A stretch of 64,000 nt of DNA, taken from Sacculina carcini (Eukaryota; Arthropoda; Thecostraca; Sacculinidae). Below are positions 1-24,089 of this stretch, piece by piece; within the stretch, counting starts at the first letter, position 1, and each line of letters opens with the position of its first letter. A program made the translations under genes and the position numbers. Location of the stretch: NCBI GenBank assembly GCA_916048095.2, contig OU696574.1:2746001-2810000 (forward strand), in the 5' to 3' direction. Under the pieces are notes generated by a model that was not told where the DNA came from, ran no database searches, and was given only the letters and a program-made list of their open reading frames with translations.

Positions 1-462
1 CGCCGCTAAGGCTGCAGCGACGGCCGTAGGCAGAGATTTCAAGAACGTATACTTCACTATGTCTTCACCTGCACCAGCTTTTTGCGCTATCCTCTGAAGA
101 TCTGCCAGCGCCTCAGACGGTCGACCTGGCAGTGGCATTCTCGACATCAGTTCTTCGATCACTTCAGCCTTGGTTTTATCGAATTTGTTCTGCAAAGCCT
201 GTTTGAGCTCCGAATACTTGTGACTAGCCAAAACTTGTGGACTGAGTCGGGCGGCCACATCTGGAGGCAGTGCAGCCATCGCATGAAAAAAACGTGTTTC
301 TTCCGATGTGATTCTGGCTAGATGAAATTGTGCCTCCAGGACAGCACTCCATCCAGCCACAGACTCTGGCATGAACGGAGGTGGTTTTACTCCCACATGG
401 GCAGAAACAAACGGACTCGAAATCTGCTGCATTGAATCTGTGAGCTCACCTGAGTTCTGCAT
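1..462 (-). pseudogene. Ty3/gypsy gag fragment, runs off left edge
   Basis: Read on the minus strand, an ATG at 462-460 opens a frame (MQNSGELTDSM...) containing a gag-like helical region (AGWSAVLEAQFHLARI, later LPPDVAARLSPQVL and YSELKQALQNKF). This is the capsid-type region found in Ty3/gypsy elements and resembles in layout the gag of the element at 33741-38510. The frame breaks once inside a run of seven A (about 285-292); a one-base difference in that run would reconnect the two halves, so it is either decay or a homopolymer sequencing error. The rest of gag and all of pol lie outside the window. The copy is unrelated to the host gene that follows on the plus strand. Family assignment is inference from the motif pattern; no protease or reverse transcriptase is visible here. 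Confidence 0.65.
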
Positions 463-711
463 GCTGATAGAGTTGACGACTGAAATGAGTACAAGTTCAA
501 ATAGGTGTCGCAAAAGATGAAGCAATCACTCGGGGTACCAAATGTGGTGAACGGTCCACATACAGAAATCAACTGGTCTTTATATTGACAGCGCTTCAGC
601 TCTCGGTAGAATCAGTCTCAAACCATAGGATAACACGAACTTATATACCGATACACACCAACACACATACTCATTCAGATATACACCGTCAACACACCCT
701 CGACAACCTGA

Positions 712-892
712 GGCACACACACACACACGCATACACACACACAGGGACGCGCATATACAGACACGAACATGACATACTGAACCATTGAGACACGCTCATT
801 CACACACAGTTCACACATACACACTCTAGCAAGTTACACACACACACACACACAAACATACGGCTCACATTGTGTTCTACAGAACCACCACA

Positions 893-925
<33 letters not shown>
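712..925. repeat. (CA)n and (TG)n microsatellites in opposite orientation
   Basis: CA-rich tracts at about 714-742 and 838-853 are followed by a TG tract at 896-925. The TG tract ends in TCAG and directly abuts the first visible exon of the plus-strand gene at 929. The remainder of 463-928 shows nothing that looks coding. Confidence 0.9.
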
Positions 926-928
926 CAG

Positions 929-3014
929 CTACATGGTGCCTGATCGGCAGGTATATCAGGTGCCTAATATTGTACTGAATCGAATCAACAGTCAGCTGAC
1001 AGTGGCCTCTCATCCTCTGCTTTCTGCGCTGCTCCAACAGCCGCTCTTTCTCTCGGTACTCTCTGCATACTTCATATTATATTGCATATTCTAATGTAAT
1101 TCATATTATAAATGGATTTCGCATATCTGCAGCACGGTATTAACTATGAGATTTTCCTATCTTATTTATCTAGTGCATTTTCCTTGTATTATTTTCAAGT
1201 GTTGAATTTTGACTTGTTTCTAGTTCCACTCCTCCAAAGGATCTCGCATAATCAAAATTATTGTTTTTTATATATTTTGATCGCCATTTTCCTATCTAGT
1301 TATCTGTCACATTTGTTGTGTATTTTTCTCGCTGTTTTTCACGTTATTTTTATCAATTTGTTGTTTCTGTGCCGGCCAGTAATATAGAGCTTTTATTTTA
1401 TTTCAGTAGTTATGTTCGAGTCGAATATAATCAACACCATAATTATTCCCTATTTTTCCATAGCCATCAGATTTCTAACAATGAAATTATATGATTTTTG
1501 TTTAATTTATCACGATATGGTGCGTAATAATTTTGGTTATTGAGGGCGCTTATAAGATGGTTATGCGGTTATTTGCGGGTATGGCTATGTATTTTTAGTA
1601 GAGTTACATGTATTGTCTATATACAAACACAAGTAGACATGAATAATATTTCTTCTCTCTCTCGAACTCTTCAAACTCTACATCTTTTGTGCGTTTCATG
1701 TACATTGAGTCACCGCAGGGTGGTAATAGTGCTTGCACTCTTCCCATGCTACTGGATTTGGTCGTAATTAATAATTAAACAAAACAGACACCAGTAGTAC
1801 ACAAACACAACTTCATACGCCCGGATGCCATCAATCAGCACGTTCACATAGTACAGTTGAACATCGCGATATAAGACGATCAAGACCAAACAATTCTACC
1901 GCGTTTTATCTGATTGCGTTTTATATCGTTTTGACTGTATGTTTTTTACCCTCGTGGTACAAGATAATGGATAATTAGGCGTGTAGAACCTTATTGCGCC
2001 CAACTGATTATCTCGCTTCATCGATGCGTCTTATATCAATATTTGACTGTGTTCACATCACATATAGACGCAATCAGAAACGGCGCAATAATAACAAATA
2101 CACATATAAATAACAAAAAAGCACAATCATGTAATTAAGGGCTCTACTGTATGATGTGCAAATTGTGTTCAACGTTGATTAAAGTAATATTTATTGGCTT
2201 AGCAGTGGATTACAACTTCATTGATTTGTGTGTGTCGGTGTGTGTGTGTGTTCAGTGTTTTATGCAGTGTATGCGCGGATCATGCGACGAACCCGGCTCG
2301 TTGTGTCGTCTGCGAGTATGTTTGGCCGTGGTGCGACGCTGCTGCCGCCTGGACGGCGAGAGTCGTAAACAGTGGACTCTGACTGCACAGCCGACTCTGC
2401 TCGATATGGTTGTGCGTTTATTGCGCCAATGTGAGAGTGCTGTGTTTTTCCCGTTTCTCCATCACTTGTGCCAGTGGCGGCGCCAGGATTATAGCCGAGA
2501 GGGTTGAGGAAAAGTTGTTGGGGCGTGGCGAACAATGGGGAAATCCACTCGAAATGTTCATGGTCACCATTTTTGGGGGGTTCAGGGGGCTTGGTATATT
2601 TTCACGGGATTTAACCCCTCCGACACTCTAGCATCGCCACTGACTTGTGCATTGTACAAAATAACTTCAGCGATTTACGCTCAATTTACGAGCTGCTAGT
2701 TTTTTCAGGCTACGATAATTTTTGACAATAAATTTTCAGCCCGAGTTACTGGCAAAATTTGCTTTCATTTCCTGATATTTTGGCCTTCAAAAATGTATAT
2801 TTTTGACGATTTTTTTGTGATAAAAACTGTGAACATGCTTGCAGTCGTAATTTTTACCAGGACACGCTAGAAAATATAGCGAATATGCCGTAATATTTTG
2901 ATGTCTGAGGTGCGCGGTTCGAATCTCATCAACGGCAGTTTTCACCGCACAGTTCAAGTCTACCGTGAGTTTTCACAGGTTTGGTCGCGTTGATTGCAAC
3001 AAGTCACGACACAA

Positions 3015-3047
<33 letters not shown>

Positions 3048-3629
3048 TGTGTGTGTATGTGTGTGTGTGTGTATGTGTGTGTGTGTCAGGCGTGGCTGAG
3101 GTGGTGGGCGTTGTGATGATGAGATGTGATGATTTTCATGACAGCGAGATGAGTATCTATCAAGTAGCCGTTATATCGGTGTGCTCGCTGTTTGGTGGGT
3201 GGCGTCGTTTATGTCGTGTTCTTTCTATCATCCAGACATTCTCGTCACAAGAGGTTTAATAAAGTATGGGTGAACCAGTAATTAATGAGAGTGACAATTG
3301 AAACATTTCTCCCTGAATGTTAATTAATTAGTTAGGACGTTGACTTTTTCAAAACGCCTAGATTTGCTTCGAAATTCTCTCCTTGTTTGTGGCACCTAAA
3401 TTCATTATAATCTTGCACTAAAACAGCTTCATGTTCAATACGGCGGCGATATGTGGTGTGTCTTGTCTTGTCTTGGCGTTGTATCGTGTAACTTGCATAC
3501 TCTCCCTTCTATGTAGAACATAAACAAATAGTGAATTCTTCTACGTATTATTCGCAACGAAACCTGGTCACCATTGTTCCCATCTATGTGTATTTGTATG
3601 TTTGTTTGTGTGTGTGTGTGTGTGTTTGT

Positions 3630-3660
<31 letters not shown>

Positions 3661-6600
3661 CAGCTGTGATGAGTGCCGAGGAGTTTGTTGTGAGTGAGAG
3701 AGTTTTATGGCGGTTCATGGCGCCAGTCAACCGACACTCTGATACAGACAACATTAACAACAACAACGTTAGCAACGGTGTTGGCGATGCGGTGGTTGGT
3801 TGTATGTTTGCGTCAGACGTGCTGTGTTTTCTGGCAAGGTGCGCGGTGTATGAAACTCAGTAGTCGCTTACATCAACAAATGCACTCTCTCATGAGAGTA
3901 ACTCGCATTTATTGGTATTTTCTGGGGAGATTTTCCTAGGATAAATAGTTTTCCTGGACCCCACGCGGCTGTTTTATTTTTGGCTAGAACGCGCTAGATT
4001 AGCTCTTGTAAAATTTCCTCGATATTGAAATTTTGTATTATAAAATTTAGACTATATTTCTTTGTTGGTTCCTACTCTATGTTTCTTATTGAGATGAACT
4101 TGCCCGGCGGTTCGACAATGTTATCACTAGCTGTCGGTCTCATTTCCTTTGGCAAACAGCCGTGCTTGTGTGTGTGTGCGTGTGTATGTGTTGTATGAGT
4201 AGTTGAACACCGACAGAGGCTGATTAATTCCTGACAGTAGGCTGATATTACCTATATTGTGTTCGTGTGACAGATACGGTCCTCCTGTACTGTGTCTTCA
4301 TTACTGCCGCTGTTTGTACGAGCGACTGTGGAGCGCCGGCCGTGCCGCTTCTCCACCTGCTAGCGCCACCAGCAGCTGCTCTGCCAGCTGGTTCTACCGC
4401 CTGGCGGGCCGGCTCAGCCGTCTGCTGTCCACTGATCATCTGAGCCAACTGCTGCAACAGCTGCAAGATCGGCCGTCGCTGCAGCTGCTCGTGCTGATTC
4501 AATGCGGCTGTGTTGGGGGCGGCGGGGTGCGACAGCTGTGTGAAGCTGGAATTGAACGGCAGCTGAAACGGCAGCTGAATGTGACAGCAAGTGTGGAGCA
4601 GCTGGTGGGTGTGTAGTTGATGTTGACTTTGATTACGTTCAAGTGATAGTTACAGCGCTGTGAGGAACTGCGGTCGCTCACAATCAACACCTGCGCAATT
4701 ATAATGTTATTATACACAAATCTACCGTAACACCTCTATTTAACTAACCTTGTTGTACGATGTCGTGTAGTGGTAGCACGCCCGCCTCACAAGTGGGAGG
4801 TCCATGGTTCAAAACCCGACGGAGGAGAATTTATTTGGGTGAATTCTATAATCCAAAAGCCCCTGTCCAACCAGCAGTAAATGATGGTACCAGATATCAG
4901 TCATGCATTCTGGGGAGGTTGCCCTCTCTAATACTTCTTTCGTCCTTGTGGCGCCATAGCGTGGAGAGGGTCGGTTCTGCGGTGGCAGCGAGCTGCACGG
5001 GACACACATGTGTGTTCATAAGCTTCGACTTCTTCCCGTGTAGCAGCTGTCACTTGAGGCCTTTAACGTTTTCATCTTTATTTGAACGGAAACTCTAATA
5101 GAACGGCATCTCTAATTAAACGGCACTTTGATGAATTATTTTCTTTTGGCAATAGCTATGGCTGACTGGTTTTTGTTAGTGAATTGCTGATTATTTACCA
5201 GTAATCACCCTGTATTTGGTTGATGAAATACGCAAACGTTACCTGGTTCTCTTTTCATCCATAAAATTCATTGTATTTGCTCAACAATTCTGACCAGCTG
5301 GTCGCAAAATAGAGCGTCACCTTCTAATTGAACATCACTACGAGCGATAAATTTGAAAAATAGAACGACATGAGCTTTTCACGGCAAATCTGCCAGTGTG
5401 TGTGTGTGTGTACATGTGTGTGTGTACGTGTGTACATGTGTGTGTATGTACGTGTGTGTGTGTGTGTCAGTTGGCTTGGCTGCACGTATTATCGGCGCCG
5501 TCGGCGGTGCAGGCCGGTGACTGGTGGTGTCCTCTGGTGTGCAGTCAGCTGGTGTCGGTGTGGGACGGAGTGGCGCGGTCGTCGTCGTCTCATTCTCAAT
5601 TATCATCGACGCACGAGCTAGTGCTGCTGTTACTGGTGCAGTCGGCCATTCAACTGGCACACTGCTGGACACACGATCAACTCGCCTCGGTGTGTTTGTG
5701 ATTGTGTGTGTGTTTGTGTGTGTGTGTGTTGAGTTGTTCTTAACGAGTTAATTTTGGCAGGAATGAGTCCTGAAGAGCTCGTCTTCTCGCATTCCAGTTG
5801 TCATAATTATATTTATATAAATTTATTTTATTTTCCTATGTGATATAGGCCGGAATTTGGTTCCAATCGTTGATGATTGTGATGTCTGGAAAACTATATT
5901 GTTCTATATCTCTTTTAATCCGATTCTGAAAAGGTTTTTGTATCTTTTCAATTTCTATCTCATGTTTTTTCCAAATGTGGGCTGCATACTGAAACATACT
6001 GAGTGTTTGTGTGTGTGAGTGTGTTTGTGTGTGTGTGTGTGTGTAATCACTGAATTGAATGTAAGGGTGGTGAGCTATATGACTAGAGCTGTCCCGTCTC
6101 AGTTATATGACATTTGTCCAGCATCGATTTGAAAGAAAGTATGCTTGGGGCACTCACTATGTGCTCACTTGATGAATCCCATCTATTAACACATCTAAGT
6201 GGAAAGCTATGTTTTTTCAAGTCGCTGTGACATCTGGTTTTGCGTATCTTCCTGATATGTTCACATCCACAATCTTTTTGCTTAAATTAAGATAATTCAA
6301 GCCCTATATTAAACCCATTTAACTACATGAACACAGCTATTAAGTCTCCTCTTACACTTTTCCTCCAATTCAGTGTGTGCGTGTGTGTATGTGTGTGTGT
6401 GTGTGTGTATGTTTGTGTGCGTGTGTTCTCACCGAGTTGATTTTGGCAGCAATGAGTCAAAAGCTCGTCTTTCTTGCCTTCCAGTTGTCATAATTATCTT
6501 TTAACAAATATATTTTGTTTTGTTTGTTTTGGTCTATTTTGTTCAGGCCGGAAGTTTATTCCATTCAGTTTGTAGGCTATATTTTTCTATGTCTCTTTTA

Positions 6601-7722
6601 ATACTATTCTGAATGAGTTTTTCATTATTTCCTCTCAAAGATGTTGCCGATTTGAATAGATTTTGGTGTTCAATTTGTTCTCTTCCAGTAATGTATTTGA
6701 ATATCATAATTATGTCTCCCCTCTTTTTTCTTTGTTCCAATGTGATAATATTTAGTTTTTTCATTATTTGCTCATATTTCAAATTCTGCGCTTCGGAGCG
6801 CCTTTTTACGAGCATGATTTTTATTTCTGTCTTTCTCCAGGTGTGGGCTGCATACTGAAACTTAGTGTGTGAGTATGTATGTGTGTTGGGGCAGATACTG
6901 TCGTGTTTGCGCGGGCAACTGCCTCTGACACGATGCTGGCGCGTGCAGTTGGCCAGCGTGCGACTGCTAGAAAAACTGCGCTGTCGCAACTTCGGCGACC
7001 AACATAAGAACAATATTCTCACTAACATTGCCGGTCATCACCCTCTTCCTCTGTCTTCTCCCATCTCTCTCTCTCTCTCTCTGCTGCTCATTCAGCTCTG
7101 TTCTAGCCGTTCAAACAGACGTTCTGAAGCTGTAGTTTCAGAAGGCATATGGTTGTTGACAAATACAGTATCACATACACACACAAACACACACACACAC
7201 ACACTATAATAAGACCCAAGGTTGCTATAATAACACCCAAGTTGGAGTATGCTGAACCTGTGTGGACGCCATACAAAAAGAAAGATATAGCAAAATTAGA
7301 GAAGGTTCAAAAAATATTTTCGAAAATGATTCCGGAACTAGAGAAATTACCATATGAAGACAGACTAAAAAGACTTGGCTTGAAGACACTGCAGGAACGG
7401 AGGGAGAGAGGAGATTTAATTGCCGTTTTCATGTATTTAAATGAGTATGACACAGGATTTGACATTTCGGAATACAAACAAAAAGAAGGAAGACGAGGAC
7501 ACAACAGGAAACTAAAGAAAACCAGATGCCGCAGCGACTTGAGGAAATATGGCTTCCCGTTTATGTGCATTACCAAATGGAATTCTTTGAACAATGATGT
7601 TGTGGCAGCCTCAACCATTAGTTCCTTTAAGTCGTTGTTGGACAAATGTGGCAATTGAGACGGGACAGCTCGAGCCATGCTCATCTCCCGTAAATTCAAC
7701 TCGGTGAGAACAACTCGGTGAG

Positions 7723-7759
<37 letters not shown>

Positions 7760-8738
7760 ACACATACACACACATACACACTGATACACGGAGCGGTACG
7801 GGAGGCCGAGTTTTTGCTGAGAATAAGCACGAGATTTTGTCGTGTCGTTCATGTTCATGAATCAGCCATAGTTTCCTAGTTTCATGTTGAATTTCCTTCT
7901 CTATTTGTTTTGTTCAGTAAACGTTTTCCCGGGTGCCGAATTCAACTGTTCATACGCAACTCACCAGCTGCTTATATGCGAACATACGTGTGTGTATGTG
8001 TGTGTGCGTGTTTACGCATATTCACCACAATAACATGCAATATGTATAATTAAGACAGTAGGAAAAATCTAACGAGTAACACAAGTTCATGTTGATTCGT
8101 AGCTGCTTGGTGGACATTCCGTTTTCAATTAACTTTGAAGACAATCACAGCCGGGAACGCATAAAAATCAAATCAACTATACAAATATATCAATACATGT
8201 ACAAATAATTATGTGTGTGTGTGTGTGTGTGTGTTTGTTTATGTGTCTGCGTATGCGTGTGTGTGTGTGTATGCGTGTGTGTTGGTGTGTGTGTGCGGGC
8301 GGAACAGAGTTGCACGCCATTGCATTGTGCAGCGGTGCTTGTGACGACGGCAGTGTGGGCGTGTCACGTGCCGATGTTGAGGCGTTGTACCGCGTGGCTC
8401 GGGGCACCCTTTTGCGCCGATGTGCGGCCGCCGCGCCTGGCTTACACGCGCTACTCACTCGCTTCATCCAGCTAGCCAGCAGCGACCAGTGGAGCGGTCG
8501 CGCCTTGCTACTTCAATGTCCACCTGGGTCGTCCGATAAACCAGCCTCCGCCGTCGCCGGGGTCGAGGAGACGCAGCGCGAGCGTATCCAGCGCGTTTGT
8601 GACGAGATTGCCGCATGTGTGCGCCGCGTGCCGCACAGCAGCGGTGACGCTGGCGATGCGGCTACTTTGGCATCACTGACGCAAGTACGGCAAATACTGC
8701 GCCAGCTGTGCGGCGACATCCAGTCTAGTGATTCTTGA
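929..8738 (+). CDS. Unrecognised multi-exon gene, C-terminal 566 codons
   Basis: Eight exons join in one frame: 929-1055, 2256-2430, 3090-3194, 3664-3838, 4274-4604, 5471-5689, 6895-7033, 8308-8738. Codon phases agree at all seven junctions (0, 1, 1, 2, 0, 0, 1), the terminal stop is at 8736-8738, and acceptors and donors are all AG/GT. The first exon begins in mid-codon, so the 5' part lies left of the window. The 566-aa product is rich in Leu, Cys and Arg with many helical LxxLL-like stretches (LSQLLQQLQ, LLLLLVQSAIQLAHCW, LLEKLRCRNFGDQHKNNILT), which suggests a helical solenoid; I recognise no catalytic motif, signal peptide or membrane segment. I cannot name the family; large HEAT/ARM-type proteins are a guess only. 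Seven of eight acceptors follow TG repeats. Introns carry a hAT MITE, a SINE and four CA-flanked LINE ends. A possible poly(A) signal lies at 8971. Confidence 0.75.
2472..2642. mobile_element. hAT-type MITE with 8-bp target duplication
   Basis: A 171-bp element starts CAGTGGCG and ends CGCCACTG (8-bp terminal inverted repeats) and is flanked by a perfect 8-bp direct repeat ACTTGTGC (2464-2471 and 2643-2650). CAGTGG termini with 8-bp duplications are the hallmark of hAT transposons; there is no transposase, so it is non-autonomous. It sits in an intron about 40 bp past the donor at 2431. Internal sequence (ACTCGAAATGTTCATGGT) recurs in the copy ending at 19488. Confidence 0.9.
3016..3088. repeat. 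(TG)n tract ending at a 3' splice site
   Basis: Interrupted TG/TATG repeats run straight into TCAG and exon 3090-3194. A second such tract (3597-3660) precedes exon 3664-3838. Confidence 0.9.
4757..5066 (+). mobile_element. tRNA-Val-derived SINE, copy 1
   Basis: The 5' part reads as a tRNA-like head: A box (TAGTGGTAGCACG), an anticodon arm CCCGC-CTCACAA-GTGGG (anticodon CAC, valine type) and B box (GGTTCAAAACC). A body of about 240 bp follows (ATCAGTCATGCATTCTGGGG, then CGTGGAGAGGGTCGG, ending TTCTTCCCGTGTAGCAGCTG). The same body is found at 26695-27020 and 57420-57743, so it is a dispersed Pol III retroposon. It lies in an intron of the left-hand gene. Confidence 0.88.
5730..6003 (-). mobile_element. 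CR1/Rex-like LINE 3' end, between TG tracts (copy b)
   Basis: On the minus strand the sequence encodes remnants of the C-terminal part of a LINE ORF2 (QYAAHIWKK..., then IKRDIEQYSFPD and DWNQIP), with an internal deletion. Both borders are TG repeats on the plus strand, that is CA on the LINE sense strand. The 3' end reads ...ACTCGTTAAGAAC followed by (AC)n. The same C-terminal motifs occur in copies at 6045, 6427, 7204 and 58136. Confidence 0.8.
6045..6372 (-). mobile_element. CR1/Rex-like LINE 3' end, between TG tracts (copy c)
   Basis: Minus-strand remnant of the same family (RGDLIAVFM, KTRCHSDLKKHSFPLRCVNRW, SFKSMLDKC), with in-frame stops. It is followed by the conserved 3' UTR GAGACGGGACAGCTC and a terminal ...TCAGTGATTAC(AC)n. 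It is separated from copies b and d only by TG repeat tracts. Confidence 0.8.
6427..6864 (-). mobile_element. CR1/Rex-like LINE 3' end, between TG tracts (copy d)
   Basis: Minus-strand remnant with QYAAHTWRKTEIKI, RKKRGDIIMIFKYITGRE and IKRDIEKYSLQTEWNKLP, the usual C-terminal block of this LINE. Left border GTGTGTTCTCACCGAG, right border TTAGTGTGTGAG. Its right border lies about 30 bp upstream of the exon at 6895, so the LINE helped shape this intron's 3' end. Confidence 0.8.
7204..7725 (+). mobile_element. CR1/Rex-like LINE 3' end, between CA tracts (copy e)
   Basis: An open frame (7209-7658) encodes the C-terminal end of ORF2: KLEYAEPVWTPYKKKDIAKL, QERRERGDLIAVFMYLN, KTRCRSDLRKYGFPF, SSFKSLLDKCGN and stop. 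This block after the reverse transcriptase is typical of CR1/Rex/L2-type LINEs. The copy is 5'-truncated and bounded by (CA)n on both sides (about 7170-7203 and 7726-7755). The 3' end holds two tandem units of CAACTCGGTGAGAA that pass directly into CACACA. Confidence 0.88.
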
Positions 8739-8810
8739 AATACTCACCAGGTGGCGGGGCGGTCGACAGTGTTAGTGATATTAATGCTGTGATATACACG
8801 TGTGTTCAGC

Positions 8811-8841
<31 letters not shown>

Positions 8842-8970
8842 CCTGGACGTTTAACGTGGAAATATTTAGTTTGTTGTTGTTCGTGTTATTTATTCGTTCG
8901 GCTGTTATTTTAAACCATGCTGATTTGCTACTAAAATAGCCCAAGTCTATAATGACGAGGGATTATAACA

Positions 8971-8976
8971 AATAAA
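8971..8976 (+). terminator. Possible poly(A) signal of the left-hand gene
   Basis: AATAAA 233 bp past the stop codon at 8738, the first canonical hexamer downstream on this strand. Confidence 0.45.
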
Positions 8977-9120
8977 GATCATAAAGGTTTTGGAAAGGAT
9001 CATAAATGATGATCACAAAGTATCATTTGGAAAGGATCATAAAGGAGGTTTAGGTAATGTAAACGCATTCGTTCGCTTGGTTCGCTAAGTGATGCACATT
9101 CAGCGATCAGTGAAATATTT

Positions 9121-9260
9121 GTGAATAATATTTCTAACTCAGACAGATTCGAACCCAGCACCTCTCTGTTTCAAGCGAGTATAGTTAACCGAGCTAAGAT
9201 GATTACGGATACCACATGTGCCCAGTGTTACAGTTCACAAACACAGTCGTCATCCGGGCT
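9121..9260 (-). repeat. Decayed tRNA-like (SINE-like) sequence
   Basis: On the minus strand TAGCTCGGTTAACTATAC resembles an A box and GGGTTCGAATC is a canonical B box about 30 bp later, but the anticodon stem does not pair, so it is not a functional tRNA. Similar A/B-box remnants occur at 19543-19625 and 59572-59640. Confidence 0.4.
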
Positions 9261-9474
9261 ATATTGTTCCGTTTATAAAGCAACTCACCGCGTTTATACG
9301 TGAAAACCGACTAGGCGTTAATTAGATTAATCTACATCCATCTTCAACTAAATGCATTCATCACGAATGGATTCGTTTTTCAATGACTAAGCAACCCCGA
9401 CCCTGTCAAGTTAGTGTTTCAAGCGCGTTCGTCCAGTGAATGTTAGTTCATACATGCTGTCACTCGAGACGAGC

Positions 9475-22680
<13,206 letters not shown>

Positions 22681-22793
22681 GATGCAGCACAAAAGACTGG
22701 AAAACAACAGGCACCCACACAAACAAGCCCAGCAGCACACCAGCCAATCAGCCTACACCAGCACTAATGAAGCAACACGCCGGCTGACGAGCG

Positions 22794-22802
22794 CTTTTAT
22801 AG
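22794..22802 (-). promoter_or_regulatory. TATA box of the Mp20-like gene
   Basis: On the minus strand CTATAAAAG stands 114 bp upstream of the ATG at 22680, leaving room for a start site about 30 bp downstream and a 5' UTR of roughly 85 bp. TATA promoters are common on highly expressed muscle genes. Confidence 0.6.
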
Positions 22803-22880
22803 AGCGCTTTGAAAGCGCGCGAGAAGGGCGTGGCAGCACCTCCACTTTACAAAAAAACGCCGAAAAAACACCGAAGCAAA

Positions 22881-23031
22881 TTCAGTGGCAATAGGGGAAT
22901 GGAGGGGTGAAGTCCTCCCAAAGTTCTGACACATAACATTATCAGTGTATTTGTTGATATTTCGCCAGCCACACATCTTTTTACGTAGCATCCCTCAGCC
23001 CTCCGCCGGAAAAATACTGTCGCCGCCACTG
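22881..23031. mobile_element. Possible hAT-type MITE
   Basis: CAGTGGCAATAGGGG at the left and GTCGCCGCCACTG at the right form inverted CAGTGGC ends, but the immediate 8-bp flanks differ. Confidence 0.45.
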
Positions 23032-23914
23032 CACCGAGGACAATTATTATGCGACTGGAAATAAGTTCGAAAATATAGCATATACTGAAGTTCACCACAA
23101 TATTCGACAAGCAAAATGTGTTGCTTTCCGTAGCAGGTGCGTCGCCTAGCAACAGAGCTGGTGTTTAAAGAGATGAAAATCATAGACAATACGCCTATCT
23201 CACGCAATTATATTCAAATATAATGATATATAATAAATATTTGTGGTTGAGTCTAATGATCTGAATATTATTTTGTAATTTAATTTTAAGCATAATTCAA
23301 CACAATTTCCCTGGAAAATCGCAGCTACAGCCACTGACTACTGCGAAACATAAAACATTACAAATATGAGCCACAAAAACACGAAAACATCGTACATGCC
23401 TGGCACATTCACAACCACCATTGAAACCATCCAATCTATTAGAGCCTAATCTCTCACCAGCTGTTGGCTGCGTGTGTGTGTCCGTGTGCAAGTTCATTGC
23501 AAACGGTCATATAAAGAGCAACGCAATACAAAATCAACCTGGGTGTTTTCTCGAGGGAAAAACGGAAAGCGAACAGCTGAAACAAGACGGAAAACACGTC
23601 CTGTGGATAAATTTAACACAATCACACCAGGCTTAGGCATATTGGGAGCGTTTAATCAGAGGGAAACTGAATCTTGGTTTCACAATGTTTCCTGGACGTC
23701 TTCAGCCTCCATGTTCTATAAGGATAACTGTCTCAAACAATCACGCTGACACGCCAAAAACAGCACTGCAGCATAATACTGGGCAAACAGCAAGAAATAT
23801 ATGGTAAAATATAATTTCAGCCGGCGTGGCATTTCAACTTACTGCACAATTTTGCTCAGAATATAGAACGCAATCCATCACATGAAAGAGTTAAAAAATA
23901 CCAAATTGCAACGA

Positions 23915-23920
23915 TTTATT
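23915..23920 (-). terminator. Poly(A) signal of the TRIP4-like gene
   Basis: AATAAA on the minus strand, 170 bp past the stop codon at 24090-24092. Confidence 0.55.
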
Positions 23921-24089
23921 GCCCCCAAGTCACAGCGTTAACAAACTCAACACCCAGTCAGTTATCTTGTCGTTCTGCGATAACCAGCGACAAACACAAG
24001 TACACAATTTCCTCAGTAGTTCCAGGTTGCTCGCCCACACAACCTGATGAACTTCAGCCCGGACCACACCAGCCATCTCACTTGCCGAC

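Noticed and set aside
2256..2507. Idea that the hAT MITE at 2472 disrupts a coding exon of the left-hand gene
   Set aside because: The donor at 2431 (CAAT|GTGAGA) gives the phase needed by the next exon at 3090, so the MITE falls in the intron.
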